DNA of 64,000 bases from Pterobdella sp. o SKG-2022 (lineage: Eukaryota > Annelida > Clitellata > Hirudinida > Piscicolidae), in contig OZ038324.1 in NCBI GenBank assembly GCA_964035795.1, positions 8,062,792-8,126,791 of the forward strand, given 5' to 3'. Both the position numbers and the translations under genes were made by a program. Below, in pieces: positions 1 through 12,200 of this stretch; position 1 is the stretch's first letter, and the number at the start of each line of letters is the position of its first letter. The notes under the pieces were generated by a model. That model was given only the letters and a program-made list of their open reading frames with translations. It did no database searches and was not told the origin of the DNA.

Positions 1-3000
1 GAAACTTGACTAGAAAAGACACTGGAGTTCTTGATATTACTGTCACTAACCAGTATGGCTCAGACTCCGCCAAAATTGAGCTCATCGTTTTTGGTTAGAA
101 ACTGTGATATTTTTTTACGAACTGTAATAGGGCATTTTATTGAGAATTTATCGTTGATTTCTAGTTTTTGAAAACTCAGTTTTCAAATTTAATGAATGTT
201 AAACAATTTATATAATGCGCAGTTTGAAAACAAGGCTTGCGCCAAATACAATTGTTAAAATGTATTCCAAAGCATGAAAAATTTTGTCCAGGAAACCCTG
301 GAAAGCCTGAAGGACCCCTGCAAGTGACAGACATCCAAAAGAACAGCGCCACCATTAAGTGGAACCCCCCCAAAGACGATGGTGGCAAACCTTTGAAGTG
401 AGTTTATAATATAAAATAAGAGTTTATAATGAGTTAACGGAACTATTTATTGTGATTTGTAGAGCCTGTTTTAATTGGTAAGAACGACGTAGTTACTAAT
501 TTAAGTTCATCTCACGTGAAACTAAGTACATTGATAATAAAATCAGAGTTTTTCATGATATGTAATAAATTATTTTCACCATTTTCAGGTGCTACAAGTT
601 GGAAAAGTTGGACCCAAATACAGGCAAATGGGAGCCTATTCATGCAACCGTTCCACCAGATGTTACTGAATTTACCATTCCCAAACTGAAAGAGGGAGAG
701 GATTATAAATTCCGTGTAAGGGCAGAGAATGAGTTAGGAGAAAGTGAGCCTCTAGACACTGATGGTGCTGTTACCATTAAGAACCCATACAGTGAGTCAA
801 CCTTTAGAATTTCTCTTCATGACATACTTATATGTCTTCACTAGTCTATTGAACATTAAAAATATTGTTTGATTGTCCACAGAGCCTACAGATCCTCCAG
901 GCAAGCCTGTAGTTGTTGATAGTGACAGAACCTTCATCAAGGTCAAATGGGAGCCACCCAAAAAGGATGGTGGAGCTCCCGTCACGGGTTACAACGTGGA
1001 AAGGAAAGATCCAAAAACTGGAAAATGGTCTAAAATTAATGATGAACCTGTCAAAGTGAGAATTTCATTTTCGGTTTTGTCATTCGAAATTCAAAACGAA
1101 TTTTAAAAAGAGCAGAATGAAAACGATTTCATTTTACCAAAATGATTCCTTTCAGACGCCCGAGTTTACTGACAATAAAGTACACGCTAACAAGTGGTAT
1201 GAGTACAGAGTAACTGCTGAAAACGAGGGTGGTGAGTCTAAACCATCAGAACCTTCTGACCCTATTAGGGCCCGGCCTCTTAAAGGTGCATTTTGACATT
1301 ATCTTGTTTTCATAAATCGAAAAAATGAAAAAATTGAATTAAAAATTTATAATTAATATTATTTTTCCACAACAGAGGCGCCTAAACTCGACCTGAGTGG
1401 CTTGAGCGGCAAAGACATCAAGGTTAAAGCTGGAGAGCCGATAAAAATAGAAATCCCACTCAGGGGCACACCAACTCCCTTGATCACTTGGTTGAAAGAT
1501 GGCAAGGACTTGCCTCCTTCAGAGAGGGTTGGTTGTCATTCTATGTCATTCTAGTTTCAAGTGTCAATTGATGTGTTCATTACTGAGCGTTTTTTAAGAA
1601 ATTCAACCATTTATTCATAAGCTTAGTTTTTTCAATTTGATTTTTATTAAAACAGGTGAAACAAACGATAGAAGAAGATCCTCTCACTGGAGAAGACAAA
1701 GTTGTCTTCCACATCCCATCATCGTTGAGAAGTGATACTGGAAAACTGACCATCAAAGCCAAAAATGAATTCGGAGAAGATTCTGGAGATCTTAACGTCA
1801 TCGTAGTTGGTACGTTGTAGAAGATTTTGCGCCTGTAAAAATTTTGATACAAGGACAAACACACTCCGTACAGACAAGCCTCTGCCGCCCACGGAGGTGA
1901 ATGTGAAGGAAATCTTTGCAGACAAGTGCACAGTCACCTGGAAACCTCCCACAGATGATGGCGGTGCTGAGATTTCTGGTTGGTTCCTTCAATTCAACAT
2001 CTTAGGAGTTTATATTTGATTAAGAAAGCATAGACTAAATAATTCAAAACAATTTAAACTTCCAGGATACATAATTGAGAAGTTCGAAGAGGATAGTGGT
2101 GTGTGGTTGCCTGTGGCTGATGGTGTTGGAGGAAACAAACACGTGGTGAAAGGCTTGAAGAAAGGCAAAAGGTATAAGTTCCGAGTTAAAGCTGAAAACC
2201 GCTACGGAGTATCAAATCCAACTGAAAACTCCGAAGGTTTCATCACAGCCAAGAATCCTTACGGTTAGATTGATAATATACTTCATTCACAACAACCATA
2301 GTGCTCTGATGGTGTTTGAGATAGTAATTATATCGTTGCACAGACCGCCCTGGTCCTCCCGGAAAGCCTGAGGTACTCGACAGTGACAAGGACTTTATCA
2401 CTATCAAGTGGGATCCTCCACTTAAAGATGGAGGTGCGCCCATCACAGGGTACAAAGTGGAGAGAAAAGATCCAAAAACTGGAGCTTGGAAGAAAATTAA
2501 TACAGACCCAGTGACGGTAAAATTTTTTGTTTTGAAGTTGGATTATATATCCTCAACCTTAATCTTATAACTTAATTTCAGACTCCAGAGTTTACAGACA
2601 AGAGAGTTTTACCCTTGAAAGAATATGAGTACAGAGTGATTGCCGAAAACGCCGGAGGAGAGTCGGACCCTAGCGAAGGATCTAAGCCTATCAAAGCTAA
2701 GAAGCTCAAAGGTATTTCAAAAATTTCTCCATCATATCTTTCCTATACAATTGGTTCATACAAATCGAAACTTTTTCAGCTGCTCCAAAGATGGATCTGT
2801 CTGCTTTTGATGGCAGGGACGTGCGTATAAGAGCAGGAGAGCCTTTGAAGTTAGAAATTCCTATCGAGGGATCACCCACTCCCACTGTGGTCTGGAAGAA
2901 AGATGGCAAAGAACTTTTGCCTAGTGAAAGGGTAATAGATTATGCTTTTAAGCAATTTTACGTCAATTTTTGAGATTTTCAACAAATTTATTAAACAGTC

Positions 3001-3242
3001 AAAAATAGTCATGTTTTTCGTTAAAAAGTGACTGCAGCTCATGAAGTTTAAAGTTATTTAGAATTTGTGATTGGAAATTTAATAAAAACAAAAACAACTA
3101 TGGAAGATTCTGCAAGTGAATGGAGAAGAACTAGTAGACCTCAGCATTCCAGTGTCGCAGAGGTCAGACAAAGGAAAATATGAGCTTGTACTCAAAAACC
3201 CTTATGGGGAAGAGTCCGGGGCGATCAACGTTATCGTGCTTG
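1..3242 (+). other. unc-22: Twitchin exons: Ig end, then two Fn3-Fn3-Ig modules
   Basis: Exons by splice phase: 1-93 (read from base 3; strands F-G of an Ig), 292-397, 589-791, 883-1055, 1156-1285, 1376-1527, 1656-1809, 1874-1978, 2066-2263, 2344-2516, 2582-2711, 2780-2931 and about 3107-3242. Domains in order: Fn3 292-791, Fn3 883-1285, Ig 1376-1809, Fn3 1874-2263, Fn3 2344-2711, Ig 2780-3242. Most domains are split once, Fn3 commonly after the DDGG loop. The acceptor near 3106 (TGGAAG then ATTCTG) is the least certain, since it has little polypyrimidine tract; the downstream frame is firm. Confidence 0.88.
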
Positions 3243-6200
3243 GTGAGCATGTATTTATTTAGTATTTTTTAGTTTTTTTGAACTATAGCAATAATATTTT
3301 TGTATTTAAAAACAAAAATGAGTCTTGAAATAATTGAAAACTCCAGATCGTCCATCGCCTCCTGAGAATGTGCAAGTGTCGGATATTTATGCCGAGCACT
3401 GCAAACTCACCTGGCAACCTCCCGAGGATGACGGCTCTGGAGAAATCCTAGGTGAGCACCCTGCAATTATACCTTATAGCTATTAAATCTATGCATATGA
3501 TTACAAGAATTTTAAACAAAAATTCTCATATTTATTGTTTGAAAATAACTTTAAAAACAAACACCCACAACAGGTTACGTAGTGGAGAAATGCAAAGAAG
3601 GCAGTAACACGTGGACCAAGGTGCCCGGAAACCCCACTGAACCTAATCACCATGTGAAGGGCTTGGAGGAAGGAAAGAAGTACAAGTTCAGAGTGAAGGC
3701 TGAGAACCAATACGGAGTCAGTGATCCTTGTGAAACTGACAGATTCATTCTTGCTAAGAATCCTTATGGTAAGTCTGATTTGTTTTGGATTCTTGAAAAG
3801 AGATTTAAATTAACAATATTTGTTTGAAAGAAAAACCGGGAGAGCCAAAGAACGTAGAGATTGACAAGTTCGACAAAGGTTCCGTCACTTTGAAATGGAA
3901 GCCACCGAATGACGATGGAGGAAATGAAATCAAAGGTTGTATGAGTTACTGAAAAACATATATCAAATGATACTTGTCAGTTAATTGATCAAGTTTTATT
4001 TGAATGAATTTTCAATTTTACAGGATATATAATTGAAAAGTGCCCAGCAAAAGGCAAGGGAGACTGGGCTCCTGTGAACTTGAGTCCCGTGTCAGGCACC
4101 GCCTTCACAGTGCCAGGCTTGGTGGAAGGCAGTGAGTGGGAGTTCAGAGTGGTGGCTGTGAATGACGCTGGTTCTGGCAAGCCTAGCAAGTCTACGGGTC
4201 CCCATAAAGTCAGAGACCCTGTTTGTAAGTATCCAACAAAGAATTTTGATGAAATTCGTAGTTACAGCTTTTTGATAAAAACACTTATTTGCAATTAATA
4301 AATCAACTAGACGCTGCTGGGCCTCCTGGGATGCCTGTCATTGAAAAAGTCAGTCCTAACGCCATTGACCTTAGCTGGGAGAAGCCATTGAACGATGGAG
4401 GAGGCAAAATTGAAGGATACATAGTAGAAAAGAAAACTAAAAACGGAGATTGGGAGCCGGTCAATTCTATTCCTTTCAAGGACACTAACTGCACTGTGCC
4501 TCATTTGAAGGAAGGAGAAGAATACCAGTTTAGAGTTTCTGCTGTCAACGAAGCCGGCCAAGGCAATCCCAGTCCTCCGACCATGCCCGTGGTGGCAGAG
4601 AAACCAAAAGGTTAAGTTTTTTTATATCGTAATATTGAAAAAAACGTTTTTGAAAGCTCTAAACGACGTTTTTAACAATCAATTGCAGTTAAACCAAGCA
4701 TTGACTTAAGTGGAATCAAAGACATTAAAGTGTTGGCTGGTGAGACCATTAAAATCGCCCTACCCATCAAAGGATGGCCCATACCCAGAACTTCATGGGA
4801 CCAGGATGGGAAACCGATCGATGCTGATGACAGGACTAAAATTGAAGTTTGCCCAGTTCTTTATTGTCACATAGCCATAATGATGTAGAAATCATCCAAA
4901 ACTGTCGATCTTATTCATTAGACAACAGAAGAGCAAGCTTTGTTGGTGATCAAAGATGCCAAACGAAGCGATAAAGGAGCATACACTATCAACTTGAAGA
5001 ACGAGTGTGGAAGTTGTGAAGCCACTATCAACGTTACAGTTCTGGGTATCTAATTTCATTGTGAAATTCAAACTCTTAAATCTAGAAGTTTTCGGCCCAT
5101 TATATTCATGGTTGAACTCGTGTGAATATGAATAAAACGTTTTGTACTCAATGTTATGTTCTAACTTCAACCTAATTCATCAGCTCCACCGGCACCTCCC
5201 GAGGGACCCTTGGAACCTGTGAAAACAACTCCAGAAGAAATCACTGTGGAATGGAAACCTCCTAAAGATGATGGAGGAGGAAAAATCAAAAAGTATGTGT
5301 TGGAGATGAAGAAGAAAGGAGCCAAAGGCTGGTCCAAATGTCCAGGCACCATCGGACCTGACGAAACACAAGCCACTGCCACGAACCTCGAACCTGGAGA
5401 AGAGTACGAGTTCAGAGTAAAGGCTGTGAATGAGTTTGGAGAAAGTGAGCCTTTGGTCACTACTGAGCCCATCATCGCCAAATATCCATTCGGTTTGTAG
5501 AGTAAAAAATTTTTTGGAAAAATTTGAAAATTGATTATATGGACAAGTATATGAAACTTCCCCATTGTTCAGATCCTCCTGGTAAGCCGGGAGTGCCCGA
5601 ATGTCTTTCCACTACTGAAGACTCCATCACTCTACAATGGGAACCACCTCTCAAAGACGGAGGTAAGCCCATCAAGGGGTACATCCTCGAAAAGAGAGAA
5701 GTTGGATCTAAAAGATGGACCAAGTAAAGAATCTAATCATATCATATATAACATAATGTTTGCTATTATTACTTTTGTAATGTTATTTAACAGAGCATGC
5801 CCCCACGAGATCGACGACACAGAATTCACAGTAAAGAATCTGATCGAAGGCAGGCCTTACGAGTTCAGAGTGGCAGCAGTCAACGAGGCTGGGCCTGGAG
5901 AGTACTCTGACAACTCTGCCGCAATCAAACCCGCACCACCACCATGTTTGTTGCATGAATCTTTCATGCTGTTTTCTATCGTACTGTTTTTTTTAATTTC
6001 TATTCTTTATTATAAAAAAGAATTTCATTATAAAAAATCATTCTAAAGAAAACCCAGTAGTTTCAATATAAAAATACTCTCAATTACAGGCGCACCTAGA
6101 GTAGATTTGAGTAACTTGAACTCCGAAGTAACGGCAAAAGTAGGCGAGCCATACAAGATCCGAATCCCATACAAAGGCACTCCGTTGCCTGAAGTTTCAT

Positions 6201-9200
6201 GGTTCAATGTAAGGCCTCATTAAACATTATTTTTTTGTTCATTTCTTCAAAATTATCATATTTTATTTCGTGTGTTTAGGGACCCAAACAAATAACTGAG
6301 GACGGAAGAATAACATTTGAAGTTAGAGATGATGAAGTTATTCTGCATTGCAAATCTGCCAAAAAAGAAGACGAAGGTTTTATTTTGATTTCACTCGAAT
6401 TCATTAAACTATTTATTAATTTATAAATCCAGGTCCACTTTCTGCTGTTTTGAAGAACCACAAAGGATCAGATACAGCCCATGTTAAAGTAAGAAATAAA
6501 ATCTAGTTTTATATAAATTTAAATGAAAACACTTTGGAGTTAGTTTTATTTTATCAGTTATTGAAAAAAATCTAATTTCCGAACCCCAAAACTCATCAAT
6601 CCACTTTTTCATCAGCTCATCGTGCAAGACAAACCATCACCGCCTGAGGGCCCGTTGGAAGTTTCCAAAGTCACTCCAGAATCATGCAAGCTTTCTTGGG
6701 ACCCACCCAAAGTTGGTGTTATTCATTTGAAGAGTTTCCATCCTACAACCGTATTCAGATTTTAAACATTGAGTTTATTTGTGTAGAATGACGGTGGCAG
6801 TCCAATTACCAACTATGTGGTCGAGAAAAAGGACAAGACATCAGGTAGCGTATTTTCATCATGCCTAAACTTTTAAACAAATTTTAAATTATAGTTTTAA
6901 AAAATTACATGATATTCAAGTAAGCAAAGCAACATACGATGTCTTAAAAAGCTAATTCTCCATTTTGAATAATTTTTTACACTTTTATAATGATTACTTC
7001 ATGACCACGTCAGGAAAATGGGTTCCAGTTTCAAAGTTCTGCAAGGGAACTGAGTGCGACGTGAACGATCTGGAGCCGGGAGAAACTTACGAGTTCAGGG
7101 TCTCTGCCGTCAATGAGAACGGCCAGAGTGAACCGCTTCTAACCACCAAACCTATCGTAGCTAAATATCCGTTTGGTAAGAAATTTAGTTGTTACAGAGC
7201 TATATAACACGCTTTGTGAAACTTTATGATTGTTTAATTGAAACTCCTATTTATAGCTACTAGATGATCGACTTGTATAAAACCTATTTGAAAAGTTTCA
7301 ACCAAGCGCTCGAAATCTATTTTTAGACCCTCCTGGAAAACCTGGAAAGCCTAAAATCGAAGATGTGGATGAGACATCTGTAAGTTTGAGTTGGACGGAA
7401 CCTTCAAGCGATGGAGGAAACCCCATCAAGGGCTACGTTGTGGAGGCTAAGAAGAAGAAAGATGCCAAATGGACTCCTCTCAACTCCAGGTTCCCCTGCA
7501 AGGATACAAAATTCACCGGTTAGTGGAGGATCATTCAATGCTTTGAATTTTTTTATTGAAAACTCTTAGAACTTGAATAGATTATTGTATTTTAACAAAA
7601 AAATTAACTTTTCTAAGCTGAAGGATTAGATCCTTATGAGGAGTATGAATTTAGAGTACTGGCCAAAAACTTGGCTGGTCTAGGAGACCCAAGCCAGCCA
7701 TCAGATACCGTCATTACTAAACCAAAACCAAGTGAGATAATAATCTCTATCAATTTCCACTATTATTGAAATCAAGTTTTAAATACATTAAAATTTTAAA
7801 ACAGCCAAAGCTTCAGCCCCTGGTTCATTGAAGCCTGAAAAAATTGGACCCAACTCCATCGACCTGTCTTGGACCAAACCCACTGATGATGGGGGCAGTC
7901 CTATCAAAGGTTTGTTGCTTGGATCCTTGACGAAATCGAAATCATTAGATCCGAAAATCTAAATAATCATCAAAAATTTTGCATTTCTTCACAGGATATC
8001 GTTTAGAAAAGAAGACTCCATACGGAGATTGGGAACCAGTGTCTGACTCACCGATATTCGGAGAATCTGCCACTGTTCCAAACCTGACTGAGGGAGAAGA
8101 GTACCAGTTCAGAGTTGCTGCCATCACTGACGCTGGTGTCGGTAACTTCAGCAACGCTACTGCTCCTATTAAAGCTGAAAAACCAAAAAGTGAGTTTTAA
8201 AAGGCATACCAGAAAATAATTTCATTTCAAGTTATAAATGCTTTTAGCTTATTTGCTAAATTTCATTTTCAGGAGCTCCAGACAGCCCAGAAAACCTACA
8301 GGTTTCAGATGTATTTGCGGATCGTTGCAAGTTGAGTTGGTTGGCTCCAACCAATGATGGCGGAGTTCCGATCACGGGGTACTTAGTGGAAAAGATGGAA
8401 GAAGGGACTGGAAACTGGGTCAAAGTTCCAGGACCAATCACAGGAGAGAGCTGTGTCGTGCCTGGTTTGGAAGAAGGCAAAAAGTATCATTTTAGAGTTA
8501 GTGCTATCAACAATCAAGGAACAGGGGAACCTACTCAAACCAACAAGGCAACTCTAGCCAAAAATCCATTTGGTAAAAACTTAATTGAACCATGGCGAGA
8601 AATTATTTGAACGTAAAATAAAATTTGCAGATGCACCAGGAGAGCCGAAAAACGTGGAGATAAGTAAGTATGATCGCAGCTCTGTCACTCTGAAGTGGAA
8701 GGAGCCCCTCGACGATGGTGGAAACCCTATCTCTGGTGAACATTTTTACACTTTACTTTTTTTTTTGAAAGTTTACACAAATGCTTTGACTTTCATCTAT
8801 ATGCAACAACAGGATATATAATTGAAAAGTGCCCAGCAAAAGGCAAGGGAGACTGGGCTTCTGTGAACTCAAGTCCCGTGTCAGGCACCACCTTCACAGT
8901 GCCAGGCTTGGTAGAAGGCAGTGAGTGGGAGTTCAGAGTGGTGGCTGTGAATGACGCTGGTCCTGGCAAGCCTAGCAAGTCCACTGGTCCTCACAAAGTC
9001 AGAGACCCCGTTTGTAAGTACTTCACCTTCATTCAATTATTTAAAGAGTTTAATGCTTTAATCAATATATGTAATAATTATGGCTCATTTTGATTTAAAG
9101 TTGGTGCTGGAGCGCCAGGAACACCAGTTGCAGAAGAGGTCACTCCCAACTCAATCACTCTCGCCTGGGACAAGCCTCTGGACGACGGAGGTGCTCCCAT

Positions 9201-12200
9201 TGAAGGATACATTGTGGAGATGCTGGACGATGATGGAAAATGGGTAGAAGTATCTCCAGTTGTTAAAGATCCTAGATACAAAGTAAACCATTTGAAAGAA
9301 GGAAAAGCCTATCAATTCAGAGTAAAAGCAGTGAATGAAGCTGGTGCTGGCAAGCCTAGTGCTTCCACGGGACCTATCGTTGCAGAAAAGCCTGCAGGTA
9401 AATGCCTGTTTGGTTGTCATAACAAAATTGGTGAAAATATTTTAAAATAAATTATAATTTTTTCAATTGAAAGTAAATATTTTAAAATCGTTTACCAGAA
9501 AAACCAAGTATGGATTTGAGTAAGTTGGGAGACATAATCGTAAGAGCAGGAGAAACATTGAAGATAGAAGTGCCAATCAAAGGCTGGCCCCTCCCCACTG
9601 CCTCGTGGGAACTTAATGGCTCTCCTATTGACATCGGAGGAAGAACTGAATGCAAGGTTGGATAATCATTGTAATTATTAAAAAATATTGGAAGTTTCAT
9701 GAATGTTATAATTAATAATTTATAATTTTTTCAATTATGTTTATTGCTAAAACAAAATGAATATTCAGTTAATATTTATTCCCCATTTTGAAGGTATTGG
9801 AGGATATGGTGATACTGACAGTGAAAGATGTGACGAGGAAAGACACTGGAGCCTACAACCTCAAGCTGAGAAACCCTTCAGGATCTGTCGAGGGCTCCAT
9901 CAATGTCAAAGTTCTAGGTACCCATGGTGTCTTAATTGTTTGTAATCTTTCAGCCATTATTGCTTCATTTTTGCTTATAATCATCAACTGGTTATTGATT
10001 CAATTACGTATTAATTTATCAGCTCCTCCTGCACCTCCCGAGGGACCCTTGGAACCTGTGAAAACAACTCCAGAAGAAATCACTGTGGAATGGAGACCTC
10101 CTAAAGATGATGGAGGAGGAAAAATCAAGAAATATGTGTTGGAAAAAAGAAAGAAAGGAGCTAAAAGCTGGTCCAAATGTCCAGGCACCATCGGACCTGA
10201 CGAAACACAAGCCACTGCCACGAACCTCGAACCTGGAGAAGAGTACGAGTTCAGAGTGAAGGCTGTGAATGAGTTTGGAGAGAGTGAGCCCTTGGTCACT
10301 ACCGAGCCCATCATAGCCAAGTATCCATTCGGTTTGTCAACTCATATTTATTTTCTTTCAAATGGTCTTGGAATACATTTATTTTTTTCTACAGACAAGC
10401 CAGGCAAACCAGGAGCTCCGGAGGGCATTGCCACCACTGAAGACTCCATCACACTGCAATGGGAACCACCCTTCAAGGACGGTGGCAAGCCTATCAGAGG
10501 ATACATCCTCGAGAAGAGAGAAGTTGGATCTAAAAGATGGACAAGGTACTTTAAGAGTTGATAATTAAGGCTAAAACTTTTATCTATTAGAAAAATCCAA
10601 TTATGGTTGGAAAACTTGACGTGATATTTAATTATATCATTATAAACATCTCACTATATCATGTAATGTTATCCAACAGAGCATGCCCCCACGAGATCGA
10701 TGACACAGAATTCACAGTGAAGAATCTGATTGAGGGCAAGCCTTACGAGTTCAGAGTGGCAGCAGTCAACGAGGCTGGTGTGGGAGAATTTGCTGAATGC
10801 GAGAAGCCCATCGTTCCTAAAGCACCTGCAAGTGAGTTGATCATTTTCGGAGATGTTCTTCCATTTAAACCCACATTTTATTTCTTCAAGTTGTTTCATT
10901 GTTTTCAAGGTTTGGATTAAACATTATGTTTTTCTCATCACAGCTGCTCCTAAAATCAACCTTGACGGCTTGAACTTGAATGTGGATGCCAACGTAGGTG
11001 AACCTTTCAAGATTAAGGTGCCTTTCACTGGAGGACCTCTGCCCACCGCTCAATTCTTCAACGTCAGTTTTATCATTACTATCTGCTACTATGAATTATA
11101 AATAATATTCAAATCGCTTATTATGAATATCCTTAAATAAGTTTTGGTTTCTACTCATTATTTTGAAGTTTTTGGCTATTTGAACAAAATGGAGACAAAA
11201 ATTCAATTTTAACTGAATTATTTCTCTAGGGTGACAAAGAGATTTTACCTGATGACCGCTTCAAGATTGAAGTGGTAAACGGGGAAGCGATTTTGACTTG
11301 TAGAGCGGCCAAAAAAGAAGACCAAGGAAACTACAGAGTGGTTTTGAAGAACCCTAAAGGATCTGATTCTACAGACTTTAAAGTAAAGATCAACGACAAA
11401 CCTGAAGCTCCCGAAGGACCTTTGAAGGTTTCCAAAATCACGCCTGAGTCTTGCAAGCTTTCCTGGGACCCGCCGAAGGTGAAAATTCTTAATATTTTGA
11501 AAATTACTTTTTCTAAAGTTAAGTATCTAAATAGAGAGAATTAACTTTGTGTTGTTTAGTTAATAAAAATGTTTGATTTAAAAAGTTTCATGAACTTTTC
11601 TTCCAACATCATCTAATACATAACTTCATGTTGCTTATAGAGCGATGGAGGGAAACCAATAACCCACTATGTGATCGAGAAGAAGGCCAAGGGATCCGGA
11701 TGGGAGCCTGTCAGCAGGTACTGCAAAGGAAACACCTGTGACGTCAGTGACCTGGAAGGAGGTCAAGAGTATGAGTTCAGAGTGATGGCTGTCAACGAGT
11801 TGGGACAGAGTGAACCACTCTTGACTGACAAACCAATTATTGCAAAGTATCCTTTCGGTGAGTAAAAGAGAAATATTTTGAGAATTTCAAAGCTTCTTTT
11901 ACTTTAGAATGATATCCATGTGAAAAAACTTTTCAGATCCCCCCGGCAAACCCGGACTTCCTAAGGTGGAGGATGTGGATGAGGATTCAGTGACATTGAG
12001 TTGGTCCAAGCCATTGGAAGATGGAGGGGATAGGATTTCAGGGTACGTAGTTGAAGTGAGGGAAAAAGACACTGGCAAATGGAGGCCTGTCAATGCTAGG
12101 AACCCTTGCAAGGATAACAAATACACAGGTCTCAAAAAGATTTTTTGATATTATTTGTGGAACATTTTTTCAGTTTTCAAAACATTTTTACATTTTTTGT

